DNA of 64,000 nt from Bacteroidia bacterium (GCA_026003235.1 BPGW01000005.1:62001-126000), one strand, 5' to 3'. Shown: positions 1 through 8,348, counted from the stretch's first letter. Translations and numbers: made by a program. The notes: generated by a model from the sequence alone, not told the origin.

Positions 1-1728
1 ATGTCCAGCCCCCGCGCAGCCTTGGTGGCCCTCCAAAAACGCCACCTAACCGAGCACCAGCCCTCCGAAGACTTGGAACCGGAAGCCTTCATCCCCTTCG
101 TCTACGAGCCTACTGATCAGGTTCCTGACGACGAAGTGCCTACCCCCCTCCTAAACCGAGGCGAAACCCACCTGACCCAAAAAGAACGCAAGCAGCTCCG
201 AGATGCCGCCCGCCTGGTGGGGGCGCTTACCCAGAGCGACGACACCAAGATTCAGGGCTGCATCCAAGTGGTGCAGCGGCTGCTGAAGGAAAAACACAAC
301 CCCATCATCTACTGCTTCTACATTGAGACGGCGGAGTATGTGGCGCAAAGCCTGCGTGCCGCATTGGCCGAGGAGGGGGTGTCTATAGAGTGCTTGACAG
401 GGCGGGTGGGAGAGCAAGAGCGGCGGTTGAGGGTGCAGCAGCTTTTGGCTCAACCCGCTCCCCGCATCCTGGTGGCCACCGACTGCCTCAGCGAAGGCAT
501 CAACCTCCAAAAAGGCTTTGACGCCGTGATCCATTACGACCTGCCCTGGAACCCCAACCGGTTAGAACAGCGCGAAGGCCGCGTAGACCGCTTTGAGCAG
601 CCAAGCCCCATCGTCAAAGTCGTGCGCTACTACGGCGAAGACAACCCCGTAGATGGAGCGGTCATTCGCGTGCTCCTGAATAAAGCGCGAGAGATCCGCC
701 AAGCCCTCGGGACGCACGTGCCCATCTTTGAAGAGGAAGAGCGCGTCATTGAAGCGCTGGTCCATGACCTTTTCTTTCGCTCCAAGGCCAGCCGTTACAA
801 GCAGCTTGCGCTGCCCTTTGAAGAGGCAGAAGACCAGGTGAAGATGCTCCATGCCTCATGGCAAAACGATATGGAGCGCGAAAAGCAAAGCCGCACCCGA
901 TTTGCGCAGCATGCCCTCAAGCCTAAGGAGGTTCAGCAAGCCTTGGAAGCCACCGACCAGGTGCTGGGCGACCCTAAGGCGGTGCAAGATTTTGTGCTTA
1001 GCGCATGTCAGGCGCTGAAGATTCCTGTGCAGCCCCGGGCTAAGGAAGTCTGGGAGGTGGTCACCGAACTGGCGGCGCTGCATGACGTGCCTGAGCAGGT
1101 GCGCGAGGCTTTACCCTCCTCTCGCAGAGCCCGTTGGCGGATAACCTTTACCAGCCCCACGCCAGAAGGGGCAGAGTACATAGGACGCAACCATCCCTTT
1201 GTCGCTGCTTTGGCTCGTCACCTTTTTGAGCGGGCCCTGGCCGCAAAAAACGACGACACAACCATAGCCCGCTGCGGCGTCATCTACACCGCCGCGGTGG
1301 ACCGCCTCACGGTGATCCTTTTCCTTCGGCCTCGCTTTGAGCTTATCCAGCCTGAGCGTCCTTCTCTCTTGGCTGAAGAGGTGCTGGTGGTGGGGTGGCA
1401 GCCTGATCGCGACACTTGGCTACCCCCTTCTGAGGCCTTGCCCCTGCTCCAGGCGGAGCCTACGCGCAATATGGACCTGGCAGAGAAACAGCGGCTCTTG
1501 GCGCACCTCTTAGAGCGGCTCAAGCCGTTCTGGCAGGCCCAGGCCTCAAGTCCCGTGCAAAGCCTATTGGCTGCGCGCGCCCAAGAACTGGAAGAAGCGC
1601 ATCGCCGCCTTCGTGCCCATTTGGAGCTGGGGGTTCGGGGCCTCAAAATGCGGCCTTGCGGACTGCCCGACCTCCTGGGCGTGCTTGTCCTCCAACCCGA
1701 AGGACAACCCTTCCCATCCTATATATGA
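1..1728 (+). CDS. SNF2-family helicase, C-terminal part (DISARM DrmD-like), truncated by window start
   Basis: This is the C-terminal half of a large superfamily 2 helicase. The ATG at base 1 is probably an internal codon, because the reading frame is open to the edge and the DEAD half with Walker A and B is missing. What is visible is the second RecA lobe: motif V (ATDCLSEGINLQ, about residues 159-170) and motif VI (QREGRVDRF, about 189-197), the Q-x-GR-x-DR pattern of SNF2/HepA helicases. About 380 residues of helical C-terminal extension without a recognisable domain follow. The stop overlaps the methylase start by an ATGA junction, so the two are translationally coupled. A SNF2 helicase next to an Eco57I-like methylase is the signature pair of class 1 DISARM (drmD-drmMI). 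I infer a role in phage defence. The identity as a helicase is firm; the DISARM assignment is tentative. Confidence 0.85.
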   Translation: MSSPRAALVALQKRHLTEHQPSEDLEPEAFIPFVYEPTDQVPDDEVPTPLLNRGETHLTQKERKQLRDAARLVGALTQSDDTKIQGCIQVVQRLLKEKHNPIIYCFYIETAEYVAQSLRAALAEEGVSIECLTGRVGEQERRLRVQQLLAQPAPRILVATDCLSEGINLQKGFDAVIHYDLPWNPNRLEQREGRVDRFEQPSPIVKVVRYYGEDNPVDGAVIRVLLNKAREIRQALGTHVPIFEEEERVIEALVHDLFFRSKASRYKQLALPFEEAEDQVKMLHASWQNDMEREKQSRTRFAQHALKPKEVQQALEATDQVLGDPKAVQDFVLSACQALKIPVQPRAKEVWEVVTELAALHDVPEQVREALPSSRRARWRITFTSPTPEGAEYIGRNHPFVAALARHLFERALAAKNDDTTIARCGVIYTAAVDRLTVILFLRPRFELIQPERPSLLAEEVLVVGWQPDRDTWLPPSEALPLLQAEPTRNMDLAEKQRLLAHLLERLKPFWQAQASSPVQSLLAARAQELEEAHRRLRAHLELGVRGLKMRPCGLPDLLGVLVLQPEGQPFPSYI

Positions 1729-4700
1729 GCTCGTCAGAAGGACTGGTAAGACCTGCCCCCACCCCTCCCAAGCTAAGTGGGGTGCAGCTGGAAGGAGGGC
1801 TTTTGGGCCCTGACCTGCTTGAGCGGCTGGCGTCTGGCGATCTGCCTGGGCAGCGTCCTAAAGATTTTGGCCTCTCCCCTGACAGGTCGCTCTTGGATGA
1901 GATAGCGGAAGTGTACCGAGATGCCCGGGACTTTTGGCGGATCTTTCGCCGGCGCTTAGAGCGGCTCCCCGCAGACGATGGGGCTACAACCCTGACGCGG
2001 GAAGGCTGGGTCCTTCCTTTCCTGGGGCTTTTGGGCTATGAGCTGCACTACAACCGAACCGACTACGAAGTAGGAGGGGTGCGTTACGCCATTTCTCACC
2101 GGGCCGGCCCACGCGAAGACGCCCCCCCCGTGCACATTGTGGGGGTGCGCCGCGAGCTGGGCCGCGTAGACCCCAACGCCCGTCCTCGCCTCTCTCCCCA
2201 CGCCCTCCTGCAAGAGTTCCTCAATCGCAGCGGGCATCTCTGGGGCCTCGTGACCAATGGACGCACCCTCCGCCTCTTGCGGGATTCCACCTACGTGCGC
2301 CGCCAAGCCTATGTGGAGTTTGACTTGGAGCTGATCTTGGAAGCCGAGGCCGATGCTCGGTTCGGTGACTTTGTGGCGCTTTACCGGCTGCTCCATCGCT
2401 CTCGTTTGCCGCAGGGCATAGAGGATGCGCCGCAGTGTTGGCTGGAGGTCTACCACAAGCAAGCGGTGGAGCAGGGCGAGCGAGCCCGTAACCGATTGCG
2501 GGACAGCGTGGAAAAGAGCCTGAAACTCCTGGGCACCGGCTTCTTGCAGGCCAATGGTACCGATGATAACCCCTGGAATCCGGATCCAAGCGAGTTGTAC
2601 GAGCAGCTCCTGCGCCTGGTCTATCGGATCCTTTTTCTGCTGGTGGCCGAAGAGCGGGGGCTCTTGGAGGGCACCGACCTCTACCGGCAGCACTACAGCG
2701 TCAGCCGCCTGCGCCGGCTCTTAGACCACCGGGGCGCCTACACCGATCACCAGGACCTGTGGCACTCGCTGCGTCTGCTCTTTTACCTGCTGCGCGACCC
2801 CTCCCCCCACGCCCAGGGCCAGCCTCTGGCAAGCCTCCTGGGCCTTTCCGTCCTGAACGGCGGCCTCTTCGAACCCATAGCGCTGGAAGAGCGCACCCTC
2901 CTCAATCGCCACCTCCTGCAGGCCTTCTACCACCTGGTCTACGTCTGGGATGAAGAAGCCAACATCTACCGCAGAGTCAACTACGCAGCCCTGGATGTGG
3001 AAGAGCTCGGCTCCGTCTACGAAAGCCTCTTGGACCACCAGCCCCTCATCCAAAACCGCACCTTTGAGTTTGCCGCAGGCATGGAACGCAAATCCACCGG
3101 CTCTTATTACACCCCCCCCGAACTGGTGACAGAACTCCTCCGTTCGGCGTTAGAACCGGTCCTGGCAGAAAGAAAGGCGGCCGCACAGCAAGCGAACACG
3201 GAGATGCAGCGAGTGGCCCACAGGGAATGGCGAGTAGTCCAAGAGAAAATAAAGCAACTTTTTGGGGAAGAATATGCCGATTCAATCATATCAAGACTTG
3301 GAAGTCTGGCAAAAAGCCATGGAATTGGCGCAAGAAATCTATCGCATCACGAAGGACTTTCCGAAAGAAGAACGCTTCGGCCTGACCAGCCAGATGCGTC
3401 GAGCGGCCACCTCGGTTCCGGCGAACATCGCCGAGGGCTGGGCACGGCGGGGGACGAAGGAATTTCTGCGATTCCTGAATATCGCCTCGGGCAGCCTGCG
3501 GGAGCTGGAAACTTACCTCCTTCTGGTAGAGCGGATTGGGCTCCTCAGTCAGGAGCACGCGCAAGCTCTTCTTCAGAAGGTGGAAATCCTAAGCAAGCAG
3601 ATGGTGACCCTCCAGCGCAGTCTCAGACAGAAGTAGCGCCCTCCGTTCCCGACCTTCCTACCCTGTGGGGGTCCTTGTCCCTTGCCACTCGCCAGTCCCT
3701 ACTCGCCAAAGCCCTCGCCGAGCATGCTGTACTTTCCCTTCGGGTTTTGGATCCGGCCTGCGGTTCTGGGCACTTCCTGCTGGCGGCTGCGCGCACCCTG
3801 GGCAAGGAGCTGGCTAAGATCCGCACCCAAGCCGAAGAGCCGGCCCCCGAGGAAGTACGCCAGGCCGTCCGAGAAGTCATCGCCCAGTGCCTTTACGGGG
3901 TAGATAAAAACCCCCTTGCGGTGGAACTCTGCCAAGTCGCCCTCTGGATCGAAAGCCACGTACCTGGCAAGCCCCTCACCTTCCTGGACCACCGCATCCG
4001 CTGCGGCGATTCTCTCGTGGGAGTCTTCGACCTCGGCGTGCTCGAGCGCGGCATCCCCGACGAGGCGTTCGATCCCGTCAGCACGGACGCAAAGGAGGCC
4101 GCGGGCCTTCTCAAGAAGCGCAACCGCAGCGAGCGCAGCGATCTGGAGAGCGGGCAGCTGCGCCTGTCGTTTGCTCCCGAGCGCGTCGTGGACGCTTTGG
4201 GCAGGAACCACCACGACATCGAGGCGATCGCCGACGACTCCCCCGCGGCCGTGCGCGAGAAGCAGCGCCGCTACGGCCGCCTGCTGGCCGACCCTGACCG
4301 ACTCCGCGTCGCCGAAGCCTGCGACCTCTGGACCGCCGCGTTCTTCCAGCGCTATACGCCCGAGCTGGCCACATCGCCAGCCGCGATCACCACGGACGCG
4401 GTGACCGATCGCCTCGCTGACCGAGCGCATCCCCAGGCGCTCGCCGCCGCTCGAGCCCTCGCCGAGCTCCACCGCTTCTTCCACTGGCCGCTGGAGTTTC
4501 CGGAAGTGTTCGCCAAGGGGGGGTTCGATGTGGTGCTGGGCAATCCACCGTGGGAGCGCATCAAGCTGCAAGAGCAGGAGTTTTTTGCCAGCCGAGACCC
4601 TGAAATCGCCAACGCGCCGAACGCCGCCGCCCGTAAACGACTCATTGCCGAGTTACCTCAGAAAAACCCGCCGCTTTGGGAGGCCTACCAGCAGGCGCTC

Positions 4701-6527
4701 CACTCGGCCGAAAGCACCAGCCGCTTCCTGCGCGGCTCCGGTTTTTACCCTTTCACAGGCCGCGGCGACATCAACACTTACTCCGTCTTCGCCGAGCGCA
4801 TGCGCGCGCTCCTCAACCCCACCGGACGCGCCGGTATCATCGTCCCTACCGGCATCGCCACCGACGACACCAACAAACACTTCTTCGCCAACCTCGTCCA
4901 ATCGGGCTGCCTTGTCTCGCTCTACGACTTCGACAATCGTGCGAAGCTGTTCCCTGCTGTCATTTCGCTGATGAAGTTCTGCCTACTCACAGTTTCTGGA
5001 ACGGGCGACACAACAAGGCAAATGCAGTTTGCCTTCTTTTGCCATAAACCCGGAGACCTCGAGGAGCCGGACAAAATACTCACGCTTACTCCCGACGACT
5101 TTCGTCTGCTCAACCCCAACACCCGCACCGCGCCTATTTTCCGCTCCCGCCGCGATGCCGAACTCACCAAGCACATTTACCGCCGGGTGCCCGTGCTGAT
5201 TAATGAGGCCCTCACCCCCAACCCCTGGGGCGTAGAATTCCTGCGCATGTTTGACATGGCCAATGACTCCCATCTCTTCCGCACGCGGGAGGAGCTGGAG
5301 CGCGAGGGCTTTCGGCTGGAGGGCAGCGTCTTTGTGAAAGGGCGCGCAGGAACCGACGAGCAGCCCGCACCGGAAGAACCATCCCGCCATTCGTCATTCC
5401 CCATTCGCCATTCCCCATCTCCCATTCGCCATTCCCCATCCCCCATTCGCCATTCCCCATCTCCCATTCGCTACCTCCCCCTCTACGAAGCCAAGATGAT
5501 CCACCAGTTTGACCACCGTTTTGGCGACTACCGCGACCTGCCGAAGGGTTCTAAGAGCACGCAGCTGCCCGAGGTGCCTTTGGAGCGGCTGGCCGACCCC
5601 ACCTACTCGGTGCTGCCCCGCTACTGGGTGCCGGAGGCGGAAGTAGAAGCGCGCCTGGCCGCCAAGGGCTGGACCCGCGGCTGGCTCCTCGGCTGGCGGG
5701 ACATCGCCCGGTCCACCGACGAGCGCACGGTCATCGCCGCCGTGATCCCAAGGGTGGGAGTGGGGGACAAGTACCTCCTCATGCTCCCCACCCCGCCCGA
5801 GCAGGCCGCACTCCTCCTCGCGGCGCTGGATTCGCTCCCGTTCGACTACTGTGCTAGACAAAAGGTCGGCGGGACCAGCCTGAAATATTTTACTATGAAG
5901 CAGCTGCCCGTCCTTCCGCCCTCTGTTTTCGACCAGCCGTTGCCGTTTGCCTGGGAGGACCCTTCGCCATTCGCTACTCGCCCTTCCTCCCCTCCACTCG
6001 CTACTCCCCCTTTGCCCACCGTCGCCGACTGGATTCGCCCCCGCGTCCTTGAGCTCACCTACACCGCCTGGGACCTCAAGCCCTTTGCCGACGAGCTGTG
6101 GGAGAGTGCTGACGAGGCAGGCCGCCTGGCGATGCTCCGCCAGTGGGAAGCGAACCACGGCACCCCCGCCGACCCTTCCCTATTCGCTACTCGCCCTTCG
6201 CCCACCCCCTCCGCTCCTCGCCCCTCGCCCTTCCCCCTCCCGCCTTTCCGCTACGACCCCGAACGACGGTTCCACCTGCGCTGTGAGCTGGATGCGTTGT
6301 TTTTCCTTCTTTACCTTGGCACGCCCGAGGACTGGGAAGCGGAAGCGACGCCGGAACTCAAGGCCTACTTTCCCACGCCCCGTGAAGCGGTGGCCTACAT
6401 CTTGGACCAGTTCCCCATCGTTCGCCGCAAGGACGAGGAGCGGTATGGCGTCTATCGCACGAAGGAGAAGATTCTGGAGGTGTATGAAGCGATGCTGCGG
6501 GGGCTCCGAAGAGGCCCGGAGGGGTAG
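1725..6527 (+). CDS. Eco57I/PglX-like N6-adenine DNA methyltransferase (DISARM DrmMI-like), with in-frame insertions
   Basis: The 1600-residue predicted protein should transfer methyl groups from SAM to adenine in DNA. SAM motif I is DPACGSGHF (near residue 675), the catalytic motif is GNPPW (near 938), and the YYTPPELV block lies near 459. The first 300 residues resemble the restriction-like N-terminal region of large type IIG/PglX enzymes. I chose ATG 1725 because it overlaps the helicase stop (ATGA); an upstream start at 1656 would lie deep inside the helicase gene. Four low-complexity inserts interrupt it while keeping the frame open. A roughly 510-base block between YYTPPELV and motif I carries a separate gene in another frame. 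Three linkers rich in Pro and Ser (encoded at 5387-5477, 5960-6014 and 6173-6241) are made of heptanucleotide repeats. Whether the enzyme is still active is unknown, since motifs I and IV are intact but separated by the large insert. Confidence 0.88.
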   Translation: MSSSEGLVRPAPTPPKLSGVQLEGGLLGPDLLERLASGDLPGQRPKDFGLSPDRSLLDEIAEVYRDARDFWRIFRRRLERLPADDGATTLTREGWVLPFLGLLGYELHYNRTDYEVGGVRYAISHRAGPREDAPPVHIVGVRRELGRVDPNARPRLSPHALLQEFLNRSGHLWGLVTNGRTLRLLRDSTYVRRQAYVEFDLELILEAEADARFGDFVALYRLLHRSRLPQGIEDAPQCWLEVYHKQAVEQGERARNRLRDSVEKSLKLLGTGFLQANGTDDNPWNPDPSELYEQLLRLVYRILFLLVAEERGLLEGTDLYRQHYSVSRLRRLLDHRGAYTDHQDLWHSLRLLFYLLRDPSPHAQGQPLASLLGLSVLNGGLFEPIALEERTLLNRHLLQAFYHLVYVWDEEANIYRRVNYAALDVEELGSVYESLLDHQPLIQNRTFEFAAGMERKSTGSYYTPPELVTELLRSALEPVLAERKAAAQQANTEMQRVAHREWRVVQEKIKQLFGEEYADSIISRLGSLAKSHGIGARNLSHHEGLSERRTLRPDQPDASSGHLGSGEHRRGLGTAGDEGISAIPEYRLGQPAGAGNLPPSGRADWAPQSGARASSSSEGGNPKQADGDPPAQSQTEVAPSVPDLPTLWGSLSLATRQSLLAKALAEHAVLSLRVLDPACGSGHFLLAAARTLGKELAKIRTQAEEPAPEEVRQAVREVIAQCLYGVDKNPLAVELCQVALWIESHVPGKPLTFLDHRIRCGDSLVGVFDLGVLERGIPDEAFDPVSTDAKEAAGLLKKRNRSERSDLESGQLRLSFAPERVVDALGRNHHDIEAIADDSPAAVREKQRRYGRLLADPDRLRVAEACDLWTAAFFQRYTPELATSPAAITTDAVTDRLADRAHPQALAAARALAELHRFFHWPLEFPEVFAKGGFDVVLGNPPWERIKLQEQEFFASRDPEIANAPNAAARKRLIAELPQKNPPLWEAYQQALHSAESTSRFLRGSGFYPFTGRGDINTYSVFAERMRALLNPTGRAGIIVPTGIATDDTNKHFFANLVQSGCLVSLYDFDNRAKLFPAVISLMKFCLLTVSGTGDTTRQMQFAFFCHKPGDLEEPDKILTLTPDDFRLLNPNTRTAPIFRSRRDAELTKHIYRRVPVLINEALTPNPWGVEFLRMFDMANDSHLFRTREELEREGFRLEGSVFVKGRAGTDEQPAPEEPSRHSSFPIRHSPSPIRHSPSPIRHSPSPIRYLPLYEAKMIHQFDHRFGDYRDLPKGSKSTQLPEVPLERLADPTYSVLPRYWVPEAEVEARLAAKGWTRGWLLGWRDIARSTDERTVIAAVIPRVGVGDKYLLMLPTPPEQAALLLAALDSLPFDYCARQKVGGTSLKYFTMKQLPVLPPSVFDQPLPFAWEDPSPFATRPSSPPLATPPLPTVADWIRPRVLELTYTAWDLKPFADELWESADEAGRLAMLRQWEANHGTPADPSLFATRPSPTPSAPRPSPFPLPPFRYDPERRFHLRCELDALFFLLYLGTPEDWEAEATPELKAYFPTPREAVAYILDQFPIVRRKDEERYGVYRTKEKILEVYEAMLRGLRRGPEG
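3209..3237 (-). repeat. Left heptad arm of nested element
   Basis: On the plus strand this arm reads in seven-base steps: GCGAGTG, GCCCACA, GGGAATG, GCGAGTA. Its reverse complement contains CTACTCG and CCATTCC, the same heptads found in the arrays at 5387-5477 and 6173-6241. It is therefore in inverted orientation to the right arm and to those arrays. Confidence 0.65.
3274..3636 (+). CDS. Four-helix-bundle protein (S23 / 23S rRNA intervening-sequence protein family), nested inside the methylase gene
   Basis: The 120-residue protein is read in a different frame from the surrounding methylase. It begins with the family hallmark [11 protein letters not shown] (residues 8-18) and contains [20 protein letters not shown] (35-54), the most conserved block of TIGR02436/S23 proteins, plus a run of helices to the end. 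Its length equals the family norm, so the gene looks intact. I chose ATG 3274, just after a purine-rich GGGGAAG that could act as a ribosome site; a TTG at 3262 is the alternative. Family members are classically encoded in intervening sequences of 23S rRNA genes and are related in fold to the Avd protein of diversity-generating retroelements. Their biochemical role is unclear, with nucleic-acid binding suspected. Finding one inside a protein-coding gene suggests a mobile element rather than a defence component. Confidence 0.9.
   Translation: MPIQSYQDLEVWQKAMELAQEIYRITKDFPKEERFGLTSQMRRAATSVPANIAEGWARRGTKEFLRFLNIASGSLRELETYLLLVERIGLLSQEHAQALLQKVEILSKQMVTLQRSLRQK
3661..3719 (+). repeat. Right heptad arm of nested element
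   Basis: This arm begins with CCCTGTGGG, the exact reverse complement of 3217-3225. From 3685 it continues in seven-base register as CCACTCG, CCAGTCC, CTACTCG, CCAAAGC and CCTCGCC. CCACTCGCCAGTCCC (3685-3699) matches the reverse complement of 3223-3237 at 13 of 15 positions. Conserved methylase sequence leading to motif I resumes directly after it. Confidence 0.6.
5387..5477 (+). repeat. Thirteen-unit heptanucleotide array inside the methylase gene
   Basis: There are thirteen consecutive seven-base units with no register slip. Most are CCATTCG, CCATTCC or CCATC(T/C)C, ordered as a 21-base higher unit repeated about three times. Because 21 is a multiple of three, each unit encodes the heptapeptide HSPSPIR and the methylase frame survives. 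The array falls in a loop just before the conserved [13 protein letters not shown] block. Gain or loss of a single heptad would shift the frame; gain or loss of a 21-base unit would not. Confidence 0.9.
5960..6014 (+). repeat. Degenerate heptad array in the methylase gene
   Basis: The units are CCCTTCG, CCATTCG, CTACTCG, CCCTTCC, one six-base slip, then CCACTCG, CTACTCC and CCCTTTG. It is the same motif family as 5387-5477 but more diverged. It encodes a Pro/Ser/Ala/Thr-rich insert (about [18 protein letters not shown]) between PFAWEDP and the conserved [14 protein letters not shown] block. Confidence 0.75.
6173..6241 (+). repeat. Degenerate heptad array near the methylase 3' end
   Basis: The units are CCCTTCC, CTATTCG, CTACTCG, CCCTTCG, CCCACCC, a one-base register slip, then CCCCTCG, CCCTTCC and CCCTCCC. 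It encodes a Pro/Ser-rich insert between NHGTPADP and the conserved [17 protein letters not shown] block. Like the other arrays it sits at a surface-loop position and keeps the reading frame. Confidence 0.75.
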
Positions 6528-6554
6528 GCGCTGCGCCGTCCTGTCTTTATAAAT

Positions 6555-6689
6555 TTGCGCTATGATTTTTACCCCCACGACCGCGGTCAGAGGCGTTTTA
6601 CCGTGGCGCCAGAAGGGCGGCGGGAGCTTCTGCGGCGGCTGGTGGAGCTGACACAAAGCAGGGGAAAAGACCAGGAAAGTTCCTTATGA
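6555..6689 (+). other. Open frame in the methylase phase after its stop: small ORF or severed tail
   Basis: The methylase frame ends at a TAG (6525-6527) but stays open for another 53 codons, to a TGA at 6687-6689 that overlaps the next ATG. The part from TTG 6555 reads RYDFYPHDRGQRRF, then a basic amphipathic segment RRELLRRLVELT, and looks like real protein sequence. It could be a small gene with a TTG start, a tail cut off from the methylase by a nonsense change, or a remnant of another methylase. No family is recognised. Confidence 0.3.
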
Positions 6690-7441
6690 CCCATCCCATA
6701 CCGAAGCGACTGCAGGAAGAACCCCTTATTGAGGCTATCTGGCACCTGACCTATCGTCTGAGTGCGCCGGCTGCGGGAGATGTGCTGGTAGGCGTGCTCT
6801 ACGCGGCTCTAAAAGAACGGGGTCGGCGCTATGAGGTGCATCGTGTGCTTCCGGTGGAGATTCCTGCGGAGCTGGCTGAAGAGGAGCCTACCTTACGCTA
6901 CGCGGTCAAGTACCAGCTAAAGAGCGCGGAGAGCTCTGTACTCTACCTGATTGGCGACCGCGTTGTCTCGCTCAACTGCCAGCGTCCCTATATAGGTTGG
7001 CAGCGGCTGCGGGAAGAGATTGCGTTTCTTAAGGGGGTTTTGCAGCGGAGCGAGCTTATTCTTCCGGAGCGTCACGGCTTGCGATACATTGACCTTATCC
7101 GAAAAGAGTATATGCCGGATCTCAGCGGCCTTCAGATTCAGGTTAGCGTAGGCCAAGAGGAGATTCGCACCCAGCCCGTGCAGTTACAGGTGGAGTTGGC
7201 CTATCGCGAGAAAAAGCATACGGTGCGGATCCTCTCTCCGGTCAAGGCCGAGATTGACGCGCAAACGTGGGAGGGAACGCTGATAGACCTGGAAGTAGGG
7301 AAGCGCGTGGAAAAGGGCTGGGACGCTATCTCGGAAGACGAGCTGGATGAGCTGCACCGTTCGGTGAACTTGCTGTTTTTCACCCAAATTCTTACCCCGG
7401 AGCTTCTTCACAAACTGCGGCCGCAATACGAGGAGCTATGA
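6686..7441 (+). CDS. TIGR04255-like family protein
   Basis: The 251-residue soluble protein has the layout of the sporadically distributed TIGR04255 family: an N-terminal PLIEAIWHLTYRL segment (residues 12-24, compare PPIVEAVFE in relatives), a central HGLRYIDLIRKEY block (about 131-143), and a C-terminal helix containing HRSVNLLFF. The biochemical function of the family is unknown. ATG 6686 overlaps the stop of the preceding short open frame (TTATGA). Its own stop overlaps the start of the next gene by ATGA, so it is co-translated with the small unknown at 7438 and then the PIN nuclease. That coupling suggests a three-gene module inserted in the defence island. I infer a regulatory or partner role toward the PIN protein; an independent function is equally possible. 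Confidence 0.65.
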   Translation: MTHPIPKRLQEEPLIEAIWHLTYRLSAPAAGDVLVGVLYAALKERGRRYEVHRVLPVEIPAELAEEEPTLRYAVKYQLKSAESSVLYLIGDRVVSLNCQRPYIGWQRLREEIAFLKGVLQRSELILPERHGLRYIDLIRKEYMPDLSGLQIQVSVGQEEIRTQPVQLQVELAYREKKHTVRILSPVKAEIDAQTWEGTLIDLEVGKRVEKGWDAISEDELDELHRSVNLLFFTQILTPELLHKLRPQYEEL

Positions 7442-7776
7442 TTATCGCTACGCCCATTCGTGCACCGTGGGTGCAGGCCTACCGAGACTCCGCCTACATA
7501 GAAGTGCGCGAGAGGAGGATAGTCGTGAAGGGCCCGGCAACCTCCCTGCGGGGGATAGCTACCTCGTTCTGGTACTGGGAGGGGCATGCCTCTCAGAAGC
7601 CAGACAAGGGCGCGGTGGAGGAGGATCCCGTCCTGCGGATCCAGCCCAGAACGCCCCTTGCAGCAGCGCTCCTGCGCGCTCGGCGCGCCTATCTGGAAGC
7701 TGGGGGTAAGCTTTTGAACTGGGATGAACTCCAAGAGGAGATAAGGCAGCTCCGAGGGGGGTGGGAAGAGAAGTAA
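7438..7776 (+). CDS. Small hypothetical protein between TIGR04255-like and PIN genes
   Basis: The 112-residue protein is not recognised. It starts at ATG 7438, overlapping the previous stop (ATGA), and ends six bases before the PIN gene, so it is clearly in the same operon. The first 50 residues look like beta-strands (YIEVRERRIVVKG); the last 40 are helical (LAAALLRARRAYLEAGG, then a charged helix). Its position immediately upstream of a PIN nuclease is where an antitoxin would be. However, it has no recognisable MazE/AbrB, ribbon-helix-helix or Phd fold, so the antitoxin idea rests only on position. Confidence 0.6.
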   Translation: MIIATPIRAPWVQAYRDSAYIEVRERRIVVKGPATSLRGIATSFWYWEGHASQKPDKGAVEEDPVLRIQPRTPLAAALLRARRAYLEAGGKLLNWDELQEEIRQLRGGWEEK

Positions 7777-7782
7777 AGCCAG

Positions 7783-8199
7783 ATGGTGCGAACCTACTTA
7801 GATAGCGGGGTTTTGATAGCTATCTGCCGGGGAAAGCCAGAGCTCGCTCACAAGGCCCTGTCCATGCTCAACGATCCTACACGCGAAATCCTGCTGAGCG
7901 AAGCGGTCCGATTAGAGGTGATGCCCCGGACTCTCTACGAAGATCGTCGTGGAGAGCGGGAGGCTTTAGAAGAGGTGTTCTCCTCGGCGCAGGTTTTGGG
8001 GTGGTCCCTGCCGGTGTTACAGCGGGCGTATCACCTTGCTTGCACTTACGGCATCGCTGCTATGGATGCCATCCACCTGGCCTTTGCGGTGGAAGCGAAG
8101 GCGGAAGCGTTTATCACGACAGAAAAACCCCCCAAACCGCTTTTCCGCTTCAACAGAGCGGGGGGTAGGCCGCAGGTCATCTCCCTCTATGAGAGCTAA
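7783..8199 (+). CDS. PIN-domain ribonuclease (VapC-like toxin candidate)
   Basis: The 138-residue protein spans a single PIN domain. The usual acidic positions are visible: Asp7 in YLDSGVLI, Glu40/Glu45 in LLSEAVRLEV, Asp95 in AMDAIHLAFA, and Glu114 in ITTEKPP, where many relatives have Asp. These residues normally coordinate metal for cleavage of RNA. PIN proteins of this size are typically toxins of type II toxin-antitoxin pairs or stand-alone nucleases in defence islands. Here it follows two unknowns by six bases and is followed by a degraded methylase fragment, so this is the end of the small module. Fold assignment is confident; toxin status is inferred. Confidence 0.85.
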   Translation: MVRTYLDSGVLIAICRGKPELAHKALSMLNDPTREILLSEAVRLEVMPRTLYEDRRGEREALEEVFSSAQVLGWSLPVLQRAYHLACTYGIAAMDAIHLAFAVEAKAEAFITTEKPPKPLFRFNRAGGRPQVISLYES

Positions 8200-8214
8200 G
8201 CCGGTTTCTGAGCG

Positions 8215-8348
8215 GCGGCTTTCCTTGTGGACCTGGGGCAGTTGCTCCTTCTCCGGCGCCGGGAGGAGGGGCGGTATGGCAGCTACCGCACCCCACGCGT
8301 GATGGGGCCTGCTATGAGGCGATGCTGGAACAAATGGGCCGAGGGTAA
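8215..8348 (+). pseudogene. Degraded C-terminal fragment of a second Eco57I-like methylase
   Basis: No intact gene lies between the PIN and AAA genes. In one frame, bases from 8215 read AFLVDLGQLLLLRRREEGRY then GSYRT, aligning with [23 protein letters not shown] at the end of the intact methylase (around 6390-6460). After a frameshift the tail CYEAMLEQMGRG then stop (to 8348) aligns with [12 protein letters not shown]. This is therefore the broken end of a related methylase, probably left by recombination or by insertion of the TIGR04255-PIN module. The remaining bases to 8414 hold no feature I can identify. Confidence 0.6.

Larger units (their letters stand above)
3209..3719 (+). mobile_element. 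IVS-like element: four-helix-bundle gene between inverted heptad-repeat arms, inserted in the methylase gene
   Basis: Homologues of this methylase family usually have only a short linker between YYTPPELV and DPACGSGHF; here the linker is about 510 bases longer. The left edge (3209-3237) carries GCGAGTGG, CCCACAGGG and GGCGAGTAG. The right edge (3661-3719) carries CCCTGTGGG, CCACTCGCC and CTACTCGCC, which are their reverse complements. GCGAGTGG followed by CCCACAGGG (17 bases) can pair with CCCTGTGGG plus CCACTCGC, with a 15-base bulge on the 3' side. In a transcript this would give a long-range stem enclosing the nested gene, as in intervening sequences of 23S rRNA. The boundaries are inferred from the arms and from where family conservation resumes. 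The methylase frame through the block encodes a Gly/Ser/Arg/Pro-rich stretch unlike a folded domain. Confidence 0.6.

Noticed and set aside
1656..1724. Longer methylase N-terminus
   Set aside because: It would overlap the helicase gene by 73 bases; ATG 1725 gives the usual four-base ATGA overlap.
5387..5477. CRISPR array
   Set aside because: Units are contiguous seven-base repeats with no unique spacers, and they lie in-frame inside a gene.
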